Below are positions 45,322-58,200 of a DNA stretch of 64,000 bases, piece by piece. The stretch spans positions 826,178,896 to 826,242,895 of the forward strand of contig NC_081414.1 of NCBI RefSeq assembly GCF_030272615.1, read 5' to 3'. The position numbers and the translations under genes are program-made. The first letter of the stretch is position 1. Each line of letters opens with the position of its first letter. The notes below the pieces were generated by a model. That model saw only the letters and a program-made list of their open reading frames with translations, was not told the origin of the DNA and made no database searches. The stretch is from Cryptomeria japonica (Eukaryota; Streptophyta; Pinopsida; Cupressales; Cupressaceae).

Positions 45322-46898
45322 TCATCACTCAATGATGAATGAATAGTACTAAACCGGTCCTCAGAGGGGGGGGGTGAATCAGTATAGACAAAATACACTC
45401 CAAAACTGGCTCGACAGCAAATACTCCGAATGACTGGCAAGCAGTGACATTGGTCAAAACAAAGTGCAACCGGTAAGACCCAGAACAACTAAAACAATCA
45501 TAAACCAGTTACTCACTTAGCTTTCCACTTAGCTCAATACTATAGTACCATTACACCCTCATGCATGAACAGGTAAACTATCATTAGATCTTCACAATAG
45601 TTAGTTCAATATGTTTTATAGACAGGCATAAAACATAGAACCATAATATGCTTAACAAGTAATAACAAAGCATCACAAGATAAAAGCATCACACATGACA
45701 CACATATTTTTCATGTGGAAACCCAACTAGGAAAAACCATGATGGGGATGAATACCCACAGCCTACTTTTTGAACTCTTTAGAAGTCCGCTCTGTTAGGA
45801 GCCTTGTTCGGTTAAAGACATTACAATAGTTTCTGCTAGGAACCGATCTTGTTAGGAATCACCCAGTTAAGGGATGGCTATAATACCCGATTAAGGGTTA
45901 AACCCGGTTAGGGTTACCTTGTTAGATGATTTCAAGAAATCAATAGCTAAAGGATCTCCAGAGCTCTATAGCTTCCCAGAACTCAATAACTTTGAGTTAC
46001 CCTGTTAAAGGATTTGTATCAAGCTGGTTAAGGCTACCCTATTAAGGGATTTCACAACTATTGAAGTGGTTAAAGATCAACAGGAATTACAATGATTTGG
46101 TAACAACACTCATTGCTAATGTAGATCCATTTTGGCTTCTCTTCACCTTTTGCACATTCACTTGGCAGGTATCTCTTCTCTATTTTGGTCTGGCAAGAAT
46201 CACGTATCACTTCCCTTGGATACACACATACAACTTTTGCCAACAACTTTAGAAGGAACACAACATCGACCTTATAGGAAACACGTAGGTCAGTAGAAAA
46301 AACCCTAAACCTGTTAGGTTAAGCAATTTGAATGGTTCAATCCTGACTGTTGAATCATACTGCATTAAATGCAACAATCTTGAATCAATCTCAGGACATT
46401 CTCCATCATCCATTATCCACCGATTTCATGGCGGCTGATAACCCATCATGCGTTATCACCATTTGACAAACTTCGCACATTCCCAAGGTGGATAGGGATA
46501 GTCTTCTTCATGCAAGATCCTTCACGTGCACATGGCTTACATGGCAACATGATTTGTTCTCCGTTATACTGCTAACTCATCACACAAAGATCACCGATTG
46601 AGTCACACAGGCTTAAGGTACTCCAACCAAAAATCCTAAAGTGGAAACTACCTACCAACTGGTAGTCATACAATGCTTCGATGTGCCAGTTCGCATAACT
46701 ACATGTCGGTTCACCTTGACATGCCAGTTCATCTTGAACAAATATACTGCTTCACTTTGGCATATATACTGGTTCACACATATGTCGGTTCTCTCTTCTC
46801 ACATATCACATATGCCGGTTCACATCATATCACATATTGACATCAATGACAACATACAATATCATTATGTCCTCATACCGGTTCACATAATGCCAATA
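45322..46898 (-). repeat. 5' LTR of element D
   Basis: Plus-strand start TCATCACTCAATGATG, end AATGCCAATA; pairs with 39,361-40,930. Confidence 0.92.
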
Positions 46899-46903
46899 GA
46901 TTA

Positions 46904-47591
46904 ACCAGTTTTGTTCCACAATAGCAACATTCTTGAATAACTTGTATTAATTTCACTCTAGTAATCTCCTTGAGTGTACTTACAAGTTCTACTTCTAGAT
47001 CTTCCTCAGCTTCATCTTCTTCTTCATCTTCACTGTCACTCCCAAACACATCTTTTCGGCAAGAGTGATCTGCATGATCACTCTCAAATGTGTGTCTCTC
47101 ATCTTCTACCATTAAGAGGTGAGTTTCCTCTTTATCTTTTATTTTGCTGCTAATAGATCTTCCTTCATCATCTGCAGACATATGTGTTTCATTTCTTTTC
47201 TTGCTTCCACAAATTGGTTCTGCAATACAAGGTTCATTGCCAAAAAGTTTCTTCAATATGTCCCATAATATTTTTCTAGTTTGCATATGTCTATGTGTGA
47301 GGAGACATCACCGAATAGCCCATTGAGTATGGCTTCCATAGCTTTATCATTACATTTATTTCTCCTTTATGCTTCAGGACCGGTGGGAGCACTGACTTTA
47401 CTAGGGCAGCCATTTACTACTAACATCCATATATCAAACCCAAGGGACAACATGTAGACTTCCATTCTATGACTCCATATAGAATAGTTTGAACCATCAA
47501 ACACCAAAGTAGGGATTTCCAATAAACAAACCATTGTGTTGTAATACCAAAATCTACCCAAGCTAGAGAAATCTTACCAACCGAGAACCTT
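46904..47591 (-). pseudogene. Element E gag, N-terminal part
   Basis: Begins near 47,560. The text LVFDGSNYSIWSHRMEVYML is the conserved copia Gag N-terminus (target-finding WxxxM pattern). An acidic stretch follows (GSDSEDEEEDEAEEDLEVE). It is cut by element D at 46,898 and resumes at 39,360. Confidence 0.75.
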
Positions 47592-47603
47592 GCTCTGATA
47601 CCA
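47592..47603 (-). promoter_or_regulatory. Primer binding site of element E
   Basis: Minus-strand TGGTATCAGAGC, two bases from the LTR. Confidence 0.95.
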
Positions 47604-47605
47604 AT

Positions 47606-50281
47606 TGTTGAACATAATGTATCACTAAGAGGGGGGTGAATTAGTGGTTTCCAAAACTATTAACCTTTTGATCTTAAGAGTGAGTACCAGTTAGAAGTGA
47701 AAAAACTAAGTAAACCTACTGGTGAGATAAAGCAACACATCACAATGCAACTACAGAAAGGCACATCACATGACACCGATATATACGAGGAAAACCCAAG
47801 ATGGGAAAAACCTCGATGAAAAAGGTTGTTGAAGTCCACTGCTACAATCCAGCCTCACAATGAAACATTGGTTACAACATTTAGGGTACCAACCCAAGGA
47901 GCACCACTCTTGATTTAGGGCACCAACCCAAGGAGCACCAACCCCTGATTTAGGGAACCAACCCAAGGAGCACCAACCCCTGCACTGAGCTCCAACATAG
48001 TGATTACAATATATATAACAAAAATACAATAGTAGTAACCCTCAATACAAGTGAATATTGTAACCACTACATACACTCCACCTTGTTCGTTTTACTACTC
48101 TGCTTTACTTGTTGACTCCCACTCTTCCTTTTATCTCTATCTTTCTCTTTGCTCACCTTCACCTGCTATTGCTAACACACCGGTTCTATCTCTGCCTGTT
48201 GGATGAACAGTCAGATCATACACCTATTGTTGGTTACTCTGCTCTCTACCTATCACATCTTTTCTCCCACACATACATACAACTGCTTCACTCTAGATTG
48301 CCTTCTTGCTGGCTTGAACACCATTGGTTCCCCTCTTCACTTATCCTATCTTGCTTCTTTACCAATTACTTTGGGCCTTACCAATTTGACTCACAATTAA
48401 ACCCTCTTATTGGTTTAACCACACTCATTCAATCACTATGATCTTCAATGAACTTCATCGACTGAATATCCTTTTGGTTCCACTTACTTCACAAACATCA
48501 CTCTTCTATGCAACATCAACATATTTCCATCTTTGGTCTATATACTTATAGCTAGACTCTCCCGCCTAAACATGAGTTTGAACTTTGGTGCGCTAGGGTT
48601 TCCACCATGCACTAAATCCGCATCAAATCTCTTCTTTGATCATCATGACATGTCATATCCAATCAGATCTCATCTCCTTGATTGATGATCTGCATTTCAT
48701 CAATCAACATCACCATTATCTTTACCTTTCAACATACGTCTTCTATTTTTAGCCATCTATAGCATGATTTTCGGCTTTGTGTCTGGTCAATAACATGCAT
48801 GATTTAGTTTCCTTCACCCAATTTGATCTGATAGATTAGTCTATCTTGGATCTTTATTGTTCACTTAATCTTGAACCACAAACCTCTGCCATCATCCCTT
48901 GAACTTTGTAGTCACCATTAAATGTTGGACCAACCGCCAACAACTTCACCAATACACTACACTAACCTATGCATGCATGCCACTTCAACTCCACGTGGCA
49001 CCTTTGTTGGCATCCACCCTGGATCACTATGTCTATTTGACTTGGTCACCTACCAATAACACACAATCGATGTATGCTTCACACTACTAGTCCATCTTTG
49101 CCTAGTGACACACTAACCCTACTAGTATATCTTACCTTATCGGTTAGACCTAACCAGTTAATCTCCATGCCTTCTCTGTCTTACTAGTGAATCACATTTA
49201 CCTAATCATCAACTATGTCGGTCCTCAACAACTATCTAGGATGACTCACAATGTGTATCTTTATCAGATTGAGAGCAATTCACTTTTGTCTCTATGTTCA
49301 CTCAGTTGCATGTTGGTATCCACCTTGTTTATTGGTTGACATGTTTCTGCCTTCATACCGGTAATGTGCATGATATCTTCATGCCATCCATCTCCAACTT
49401 CTATGCATCTGTGGTAACACCACTTTCCATCTGCATACCGGTAACTCCATGTGTGCAACTGTAGAGCCTTATCTTCATTTGACTGGTTCTCCTCTCAACT
49501 GGTTTGCCAAGGTGACAAAATCACCATCTTAACTCTTCCTTCTCTATCTCGGTAGCATATCATGTCTTCACATGTTGATCCAGTGCACATATCTCATCTC
49601 AAGCTCAGGAGGCATCCTCATTTTCTACATTAGTCATCCGGTCTATGCACCCAATCACCTGCCTTTTCTTACTCTAACTATCCTATCCTAGAGAGTCATG
49701 ATGTATGCCATGTATGCTATGAGATAAGAAAGGTATTACCACTTACCAGAGGGAAGAATAGACAAATTCACTTCAAATGCTAAACACCAGTGGAGGATGA
49801 TCTATGTCACCTGCCGATAATAATGTGACTTCACAAAGGAGGGGATACATCTTCAACTTGACATATGTCCCATAACCTTTTTCATATGAAATCTTTTCTC
49901 ACTGAAGTAGCACACTTTTTGCCAACCTTCTCTTCATTGGGTGTGAGTCCTACTAGTTGACAACATACTAGCATACCAGTTGTACTTTTGACCCTTCATT
50001 AGTTCATACTGAAGTAATCTCTACCAGTGACATTCCTACCTATTCACATCACTCACTGGTCACTTCTGTGCATGCATACTCACTAATTGGTTCCTTCTTC
50101 TCAATACTGACATGTAAACCGGTTACTCCAACTTGCTTACTTATTGGCTTCATTGTCCACACTACCAGTTTATAACATAAATAACATATCAACTATTCTC
50201 GCATACCGGTTTTCGTATTGTATTGGGGATATCAACTATTCTCCCATACTGGTTGACATCAATGACAACACAATGCCAAAA
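47606..50281 (-). repeat. 5' LTR of element E
   Basis: About 2.68 kb, plus-strand start TGTTGAACATAATG, end AATGCCAAAA. The left LTR without B is about 2.66 kb. Confidence 0.9.
47879..47982. repeat. Three ~35-bp tandem units in E's 5' LTR
   Basis: Unit ATTTAGGGCACCAACCCAAG plus GAGCACCAACCCCTG. The 3' LTR (about 21,077-21,114) has one copy, so the units multiplied in one LTR after insertion. Confidence 0.9.
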
Positions 50282-50286
50282 AATTC

Positions 50287-51192
50287 CTCTTCCATAGCTT
50301 TTATCCAACATTCATCTTTACATGCTTCAATTACTGATTTCGGTTCAATTTGAGAAATTAAACATACCTCATCAACTGCCAACCTTCTTCTAGTCATCAC
50401 TCCTTTATTCTTGTCTCCAATGATCTAATCTTCTAAATGATTTAACCTAACATACTTAGTAATCTTATCATTTTATGTTCCTCTGCTCCGATCTTCAGTT
50501 ATTGTTGAATTTTTTTATACTACCAAAGTAATCTGTTCAACAATTTGTTTCAGTGTAGGTACTACTAGTTCAGTTATGATCATTTCCACTTCCGGTTCTC
50601 TATCATAAGTTCTGATTTCATTTCTGTTTAGCTCATCCACCTTTACATTAGTGCTATCCACAATTCTCTACAATCTTTAGTTATAACATCTATATGCTTT
50701 GCTTTCATTAGAATAATCAATAAATATTCCTTCATCACTTCTAGGATCAAACTTTCCAATGGAATCATCTCTTTTGATATATCATTTACTACCAAAGATT
50801 TTGAAATACTTAACTGTAGGTGTATGACCAAACCATAACTCATAAGGTGTCTTACCGGTGTCTCCTTTGATATGAACTCTATTGAGTGTGTATACCACTC
50901 TGCTCATAGCTTCTCTCTAGTAGATATGAGATAGATTAACTTCCATCATCATAGTTGTAGCCGCATCCAAGATAATTGTCTCCTTGTCCCATTATTTTCA
51001 AAATAACTATTAAATTCACCGGATGTGAATTCTCCACTCTGATCAAACCTTAAGAATTTAATCTTCAATCTTGTCTCTGTCTCAACTTTAGATTTAAAGA
51101 TTTTAAACTTTTTGAATGCTTCATATTTCTTCCTTTAAAAATCAACCCACATCATTCTAGAATAGTCATCAATGATTAGCATAAAATATCTA
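50287..51192 (-). pseudogene. Element C integrase end and linker
   Basis: Minus-strand text includes CWIKAMEEE-like sequence at 50,290-50,330, matching the start of the reverse transcriptase region of D ([11 protein letters not shown]). Integrase C-terminal patterns are at 50,760-51,190 (GEFTSGEFN-like near 51,010). Heavily decayed. Confidence 0.65.
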
Positions 51193-51951
51193 TCACCTTG
51201 AAAAACTTTTGATTCTAGCAGAACCACACAAATCGGTATGAATAATATCAATAACATCATTAGATTTTTGTTGTATAATCTTAAAAGAAGTTCTAACTTG
51301 CTTTCCCATTTGACATTCCTTACATATTAAATTATAGGGCTTCACAATATTAGGTATATCTCTAACTGCCTTAGTAGAACTGATATTTACAATACAATCA
51401 AAATTCACATGAAACAACCTCTTATGCCATAGCCAACTCTCATCAATTTGTACAATCAAACATGTCTTCTCACCGGAGTTCAAATAAAAGATGTTACCTT
51501 TAGTCTGAGTACCGGTTACAATCTCCAATCTAGTTCTGTTGATAATCTTGCATTTTCCATCCTTGAACTGTAATTGAAATCCCTTATCCACCAACTATCC
51601 TACACACAAAAGATTATGCCTTAAACCTTGAACATAATAAACATTATCACTATCTTTCTTACCATCCAATGATATAGTTCCTCTTTCCTTGATCTTGCAT
51701 GCTTTGACATCTCCAAATCTAACCAGACCACCATCAAATTATTGCAAAGATAGAAACTTCCTTTTATCTTTAGTTATATGATGTGAACATCCACTATCTA
51801 TCACCCATTCATCCTTGTCTTCAACTTTAGCAGCAAGGGACTTTTCTTCAAGTACCAGATCATCTTCCTTGATAGCCAAGAATACCCATTCCTTTCCATT
51901 GATGGATCCACTAACTAAATCTTGTGTCAGTTCATCATTAGAATCAGTCAC
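51193..51951 (-). pseudogene. Element C protease, pre-integrase and zinc region
   Basis: Protease active site in EWVIDSGCSHHITKDK (51,739-51,951). The pre-integrase region with histidine/cysteine ligands follows (ESWLWHKRLFHVNFDCI, LICKECQMGKQVR) at 51,193-51,594. Broken in a few places. Confidence 0.85.
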
Positions 51952-51969
51952 ACCTTCCTCATCCGCATA

Positions 51970-52980
51970 CTAGCATGATTTGTCTTCGTTCCTCTTGTAC
52001 TTATGCTTGTTATGATAATCATGGTTAGGCCTAAAAGATCTTCTATCTCTTTCCTCAAATCTTGAATTCCTTTGAGGACATATAGATGCAAAATGACCTA
52101 TGTTATTACATGCAAAACATTTAAAACATGATTTTCCTTCATACTTACTTCTTGTCGGACCTTTAGGTACTCTTCTAGCCAATAGGGCTTCAAGTTTCTC
52201 AAACTCTTCATCTTCTTTCTTCATTTCTTCCAATTCCTTAGCATATAAGGCTTTCCAATAACTCTTGCTAGTAGATGATGTAGATGCATGAAAAGCAGGT
52301 TCAGTTTTTGCAACTCCAGAAGGACCAAATTCCTCAAGCTCAAAGGTAGATAACTTCCCAACCAAGGTATCCTTATTAAAAAAGGTGTTTTCCATTGTTC
52401 TCAACTCATTAATTGCAATAGCCTTTATCTTATAAGCCGGTGGCAAATCTCTCAATACTTTAGAGACTATTTCATCTTCGCTCAGAGATCCACCACAACA
52501 GTAAATTTCCAAAACAATTTCATTAACTCTCTCCATAAAAGAATCAATCCTTTTATCTTATTTCATCTTCAGGTTCTCATATCTCACCTGGTAACCATCA
52601 AGTTTAGCAATTTCAACAATAGGGTCACCTTCATTCATAGTCTCCAATTTATCCCATGTAGCCTTTGTAGTTGATTTTTTGGTTAGTCCCATAACTTGCT
52701 GATAAGAAACTGCACACAAAAGGGCTTCTCTAGCTCTACAATCATTTTCAATGTCCTTATCCAAGCCTGTCGGAGGAGGATTTCTAGATGTCGGATTATG
52801 AGGTATATATCCTTTCTCAGTGATCTCTTAAATCTCCTTACCAAGATATCTTAGATGATTCTCCATCTGAATCTTCCATACTCTATAATTTGTTCCATCA
52901 AGCCTAGGAATTTCTCTCCAAAAAATAGATGCAGATGAACTTGATGAAATTGAACTATTAGATGCCATAAGATCTTCATC
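51970..52980 (-). pseudogene. Element C gag
   Basis: Typical copia Gag: WDKLETMNEGD near 52,640, VLRDLPPAYKIKAIAINEL near 52,430, and a CX2CX4HX4C zinc knuckle CFACNNIGHFASICP near 52,100 that would bind element RNA. Start text near 52,960 (MASNSSISSSSSASIF). Few breaks. Confidence 0.85.
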
Positions 52981-53010
52981 AAGCAGTTAAGCTTCTGCAG
53001 AGAGGACCAA

Positions 53011-53022
53011 GCTTTGATACCA
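53011..53022 (-). promoter_or_regulatory. Primer binding site of element C
   Basis: Minus-strand TGGTATCAAAGC, one base from the standard initiator-tRNA site. Confidence 0.88.
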
Positions 53023-53024
53023 AT

Positions 53025-54224
53025 TGTTAGACAACTCAGATAATCAGTGAACAACTGAGAGGGGGGGGGGTGAATCAGTTGTTAATATACTATAGAACTT
53101 TAAGCATTAAAAACTTATTATTGGAATAGAAGATATAACAATTAAGCACAAATATAAACCACATAACATTTACCAACCATCCATAAAAGTTAACAACAAT
53201 ATTTGTACATGGAAAACCCGGTAAAGGGAATAACTACGGTGGGAAGCCTACCCATAGTCAGATAATGCTTATACAGTAAGTATGTGATTACAAAAGGAGG
53301 GGCCTACACATGCAGGCAAGCCAACATACTAGAGTGCACTGCTCATCACAAAAGGACCCTCACTGACTACAAAATAAATCTAGACTATAGTCTGCAAATA
53401 AGAGTGAACTGCAAGAATAACATCTCCTATGCCTAAATATAGTTCTAGTTAAGCTGAGTACTAGAGGTCTTAAACCTCTTTCACCAACCCAATTCGATCA
53501 CCTATGATCAACCAAAACCTTCGCATATGATTATGACCTTATTTATACACAGATAATCCTATATCCCAAAAACCCATGATCTACAAAGAGATCTTACATC
53601 ATATTTATACCAACCTGAGACCTAAATAATTAGGTCGGAAACCTAAAAGATAATATAATAAATTCATAACATAAAAATGCAATCAAATGATCAACCAAGT
53701 TGGCCTAAGACCAAAACAACATAATCCAATCAATAGATCCAACTAGAAACGCATTGGGATCATCCACCAACATGTTACATAAATTGGTCTATAACCTAGC
53801 AGAATAAGATAACATTAGGTCTGGTCTGAAATGAAACACCACCGATCATTAGGAACATGAAAAAGATAACCAACAATATCCTGAAAGCCATCTAAAATTC
53901 ATACCAACAACACTTATAAAGTGCATCAAAATATCTTCAACAAAGCTCTGCTAATAAAACCCTTACTAGTGACCAAAAGACTTACTAGAACAAATGATAG
54001 CTATGGAGTCATCAAATCCTGAACCAACTGATCGTGATACACATCTGAATATCATGAACGATAAATCCAAACCAATTCCACAAACTAAAGCATACCAGAT
54101 CAATATCATAATCCAACCACTCTACTAGAACCTACCAGAAACCGGTAAACAACCAAAACAGTTGGTGTTTCCATCAATGAAAAAACATCAATGCAACACA
54201 ATCAATTCCTCAAATTCACCAACA
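53025..54224 (-). repeat. 5' LTR of element C
   Basis: 1,200 bp, plus-strand start TGTTAGACAACTC, end CACCAACA. Only the last ~88 bp of its partner survive at 18,855. Confidence 0.9.
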
Positions 54225-54970
54225 AGATATACTTGCACTAAGTTGAAAGGAAATTCATCTCTTTGGTGGGAAAATTTGTAGGTAGATAGACAGAGATGAG
54301 GTAAAGAGAAGATTAAATCTTGGGAGCAGATGGTTAACAAGTTGAAATGGAAGTTCAGGCATGTTGATTATCAAGTGAATCTGTTCTAGAAGTTGCAAAA
54401 CTTGAAGCAAAAGGAATCTAGTGTGAAGGAATATATAGAAGCATTCTAAAAGTTGAATATTAGATCTGGACATATTGATGATGAGATTGAACAAGTTGCT
54501 AGGTATTTGAATGGGTTGTGAATGTCTATACAAGATGAACTCAATCTAATCAAGCTGCAGAGTGTTGAGGAATCTTATCAATGTGCCCTGAAAGAAAAAG
54601 AGAAGTTGAACAAAAGACACGAGTATAAGCAAAGAGGTAAAGGTTGGATATTTCAAGGAGGAAGAAGCTATTTTGGAGGAAGAGGACCCTATACAGATTA
54701 GAACAAAGACAAGGAAATTGGAAGAGAAGGTAGTTCATACTAGAAGGATGATAGAAATTTCTACCAGAGAAGACAACCTGATGGTTATCAGAATGAGGGT
54801 TATGGAAAAGAAGATAGAAGACAAGATAAAAGAGTGTTTAGAGGAACTTTGTTTAAGTATAAAGGAGAAGGACATCATTCTTTTGAATGTAAGAAGATAG
54901 GGAACACTGGAAGGACAACATTGGTGGAAGAAGACCATACCAGATCAACTAATAAACCAGAAAATGGATA
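54225..54970 (+). pseudogene. Element F gag
   Basis: Retrotransposon gag-domain text (LWWENL, WEQMVNKLKWKF, SVKEYIEAF, RYLNGL) is followed by a glycine/arginine-rich region (QRGKGWIFQGGRSYFGGRG) and a zinc-knuckle trace, GEGHHSFECKK, near 54,870. Confidence 0.8.
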
Positions 54971-56880
54971 ATTGTTGGTGATGAGGAGCCCTTGTAGAGG
55001 AGGAATTTGTTCAAGACTAGATGTAAAGTATTTGGTAAGTGTTATAAAGTTTTTTTTTGATAGTGGTAGCTCAGATAATCTTATTTCAGAGGAGATGGTG
55101 AATAAGTTGAATTTGGAGAGATCGGAGCACCCTAAGCCTATCAAGATGAAGTTTTGGGTGATAATATGCCTATGGATATTTGTCACATCTTATTGGGTAG
55201 ACCTTGGCAATTTGATAGAAAAGAAATACATGATCAGAGGAAGAACATATACACTATTGTTGCTAATGAGATGAAGTAGACCTTGTTACCTTTGGAATGA
55301 AAACTGAAGTTTGTACAAGTGCTAGAATTTTTTTGGTGGATGGAAGGAAATTCCTAGATGGAATGAGACATGAAAATGTGTCTTTTGCCTTAGCTCCTAA
55401 GAAGACTGACAATCCAGAGCATGAAGGAGAACAACTGAAAGAAATAAAGGAGTTGCTGATAGAATATGGAGACATCATTTTGGATAATATACCTGATGGA
55501 TTACCCCCTTGAGGAGCATCAGTCATTGCATGGACCTGAATCCTGGAGCTAGTTTTCCTAATAAAGAAACACACTGGATGACACTGGTAGAGAATGAGGG
55601 ACTGAATAGACAAGTGCAAAAAATGTTGAGGAAAGGTTTGATCAGGGAAAGTTTGAATCCTTGTGCAATACCGACATTGTTAGCAACTAAAAATAATGGA
55701 GAATGTATACCGACTCTAAAGTAATAAACAAGATCACGGTGATGTATAGAATTCCCTTGCCTAGGATGGATGACATATTGGATTGTTTGAGTGGAGCCAG
55801 ACACTACACAAAGATAGACGTAAAAAGTGGATACCATCATATAAAAATTGCAGAAGGAGATAAGTGGAAGACAACATTCAAGACATATGAAGGATTGTAT
55901 GAATGGTTGGTGATGTCTTTTGGATTGACTAATGCACTGAGTACTTCATGAGGTTGATGAATGAGGTATTGAAGAAATTATTGGGTAAGTTTGTTATTTT
56001 GTATTTCGATGACATTTTGATTTTTATTAAGAGAAAGGAAGAACACATGTTGCATTTGAGATAAGTTTTGTAGAGGTTGAGAGAAGAGAAGTTGTTGATA
56101 AAAATTAAGAAGTGTAGTTTCATGAAGCAATAATTACTCTATTTGGGATTTGTGATATTTGTAGACGGATTAAAGATGGATCTTGAGAAGGTAAGAACAA
56201 TTATTGAATGGCCTACATTAGAAAACATTGGAGAGGTAAGATCATTTCATGGATTGGCTAGTCTCTACTAGAAGTTTATCATAAATTTAAATTCAGTTTG
56301 TAGCCCTATGACAAAAGCAATGAGAGGAGATAGAAAAGATTTCAAGTGGACAACTGGATAAAATAGGAGCTTTGAATTGTTGAAGCAGAAGGTGACAGAG
56401 TAGCCTATGTTGGCTTTATTGGATTTTAGCAAAGTATTTCAAGTAGACTATAATGCAAGTGGGAATGTAATTGGAGTGGTGTTGAGTCAAGAAGGAAGAC
56501 TGATATCTTAATTCAGTGAAAAGTTGAATGATGCAAGAAGAAGATATTATGTGTATGATCGGGAGTTTTATGCCATAATTCAAGCATTAAAGAAGTGGAT
56601 ACATTTGTTTCCTAAGGATTTTGTGTTGTATACTGATCATCAAGCTTTGAAATATTTGAACAGTCAGAGTAAGCTAAATCAGAGACATATGAGATGGGTA
56701 GATTTCTTGCAGAGTTATACCTTTGTTTGAAGCATAGAAGTGGTAAGTAAAATAGAGTTGTTGATGCATTGAGAAGAAGGAGGAACTGGCTGACAGAGAT
56801 GGGAGTGGAGGTATTAGGTTTTGAGAAATTGAAGAACTTGTATGAGGATGACCCAGATTTTGCAGAACCTTGAATATCTT
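54971..56880 (+). pseudogene. Element F protease, reverse transcriptase, RNase H
   Basis: Protease FDSGSSDNLISEEMVNKL near 55,060. Reverse transcriptase [33 protein letters not shown] and a YFDDILI-type active site near 56,000. RNase H-type text [14 protein letters not shown] and [13 protein letters not shown] near 56,560-56,660. Many breaks. Confidence 0.85.
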
Positions 56881-57780
56881 GTATGGAACCGGTTATGGTG
56901 GATAGAAGTAAGTTGTTAATTTATTTAATTCAAGATGAGATGTTGTTTAGAGGAGTTCAGTTGTATATACCTAGGAGTTCTACGAGGGAGAGTCTGATAA
57001 AGGAGAAGCATAGTGGAGTATTAGCCAAAAACTTTGGTGTTGATAAGATAGTGGCATTGATTAGTGAGAATTACTTTTGGCCTCATATTCATAAGGATTT
57101 CAAGAAATTCGTTCAGAGTTATAGAATTTGTCAACTTGCAAAAGGTAATAGTCAGAATGTTGGATTGTATAAGCCTTTGACAGTTCTAGAGAGACCTTGG
57201 GGGGATATAAGCCTGGATTTTCTACTTGGATTGCCTAAGACACAGAGAGGGAATGATTTTATATTTGTGGTGGTGGATAGATTCTCAAAGATGGCACATT
57301 TCATACCCTAAAAGAAGATAATGAATGCAGTACATATTGCTAACCTATTCTTCAAGGAAGTGGTAAGATTACATGGATTACCTATGAGCATAGTTTTAGA
57401 CAGAGACACTAAGTTTGTTAGATATTTTTGGAAAACACTTTGGAAAAATATGAAGAATGAATTGGAATTAGATTCTACTTTTTACCCACAAACTGATGGA
57501 CAGATAGAAGTGGTAAATATAAGTTTGGGAAATTTGTTGAGATGTTTAGTTAGATAGAAAACCAAAAGTTGGGACTTGATCCTTGCACAAGCAGAGTTTG
57601 CCTACAATAATTTAGTGAACAAGAGTACCAGAAGAACACCTTTTGGATTGTTACTGGAGCACACCCTAGAGGTATATCAGAGTTGAGGGATGTCAGTAAT
57701 TAAGAAAAGATGAGTGCAGAAGCAGAAGAATTTGCAAAGCATATGAAGACTATGCATACTCAAGAATTTTAAGTTGGAGA
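56881..57780 (+). pseudogene. Element F integrase
   Basis: Zinc region (HSGVLAKNFGVDK, then YRICQLAKGNSQ), and a core with acids in DISLDFLLGLP and VLDRDTKFV. FYPQTDGQIEVVN is the usual gypsy motif with the catalytic glutamate. Broken. Confidence 0.88.
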
Positions 57781-58200
57781 TGAAGTGATGGTGTATCTGA
57801 AAAAAGAGAGATTTCTAGTTGAAACATATAATAAGTTGAAGATGAGGAAGTTTGGACCTTGTAAGATATTGAGGAAATTTAGTTCCAAAAATGCATATGA
57901 ATTGGAGTTACTGGATAGTTTGGGTATTTCACCTATATTTAACATTGCATATCTCCATCAATACCATGAGGCAAAATTTAGTGAGGAAAATAGAGAAGAC
58001 TTGGAGAAGTAGATACCCCAAAGGGAACCAAATTAGATTGAAGACATTATAGATAGTAGGATTGGGTGTAGCACTTGGAGCAACCAATCCAGAGACTATC
58101 TTGTGAAGTGGAAGGGCAGCCTAGTTCAAGATTCATCATGGATTTCTCAAGCAGAGGTAGAACATCTTGGTTTTCCTTTGACCCCAGAAAAGTGAGGGAC
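57781..58200 (+). pseudogene. Element F integrase tail and chromodomain
   Basis: GDEVMVYLKKERF and RKFGPCKILRKF form the GPY/F-type tail. Then comes a chromodomain-like EDIIDSRI, RDYLVKWKGS and SSWISQAEVE ending near 58,195. Chromodomains steer such elements to heterochromatin by reading histone marks. Confidence 0.82.

Larger units (their letters stand above)
39361..46898 (-). mobile_element. Element D: Ty1/copia retrotransposon, complete outline
   Basis: LTRs 39,361-40,930 and 45,322-46,898, polypurine tract 40,931-40,946, initiator-tRNA-Met primer site 45,308-45,319, GATTA duplicated at 39,356-39,360 and 46,899-46,903. Gag, protease, integrase, reverse transcriptase and RNase H are all present in copia order. 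The LTRs differ by about 7-8% by eye, so D is older than B. A handful of breaks lie in gag and between the pol domains, while the reverse transcriptase/RNase H part reads openly. Confidence 0.93.
20803..50281 (-). mobile_element. Element E: copia-type, gag only, with two nested insertions
   Basis: Left LTR 20,803-36,705 (interrupted by B), right LTR 47,606-50,281, primer site 47,592-47,603, polypurine tract 36,706-36,720. AATTC is duplicated at 20,798-20,802 and 50,282-50,286. Without B and D the element is about 8.7 kb, of which about 5.3 kb is LTR. The internal part holds gag text but no protease, integrase or reverse transcriptase, so it is either a gag-only non-autonomous family or an internal deletion. 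By eye the LTRs differ by roughly a tenth, making E older than B and probably older than D. It is broken. Confidence 0.85.
50282..54224 (-). mobile_element. Element C (Ty1/copia), right half
   Basis: Continues C beyond element E: linker before the reverse transcriptase, integrase, protease, gag, primer site, 5' LTR. It begins with the AATTC target duplication (50,282-50,286). Many breaks; the oldest copia here. Confidence 0.88.
54225..58200 (+). mobile_element. Element F: Ty3/gypsy chromovirus, 5'-truncated
   Basis: Gag, protease, reverse transcriptase, RNase H, integrase and a C-terminal chromodomain in order. It begins abruptly inside gag at the edge of element C's LTR, so C inserted into it. 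The expected 5' LTR and gag start are not found left of C, where plastid DNA lies instead. Old and broken at very many places. Confidence 0.88.
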
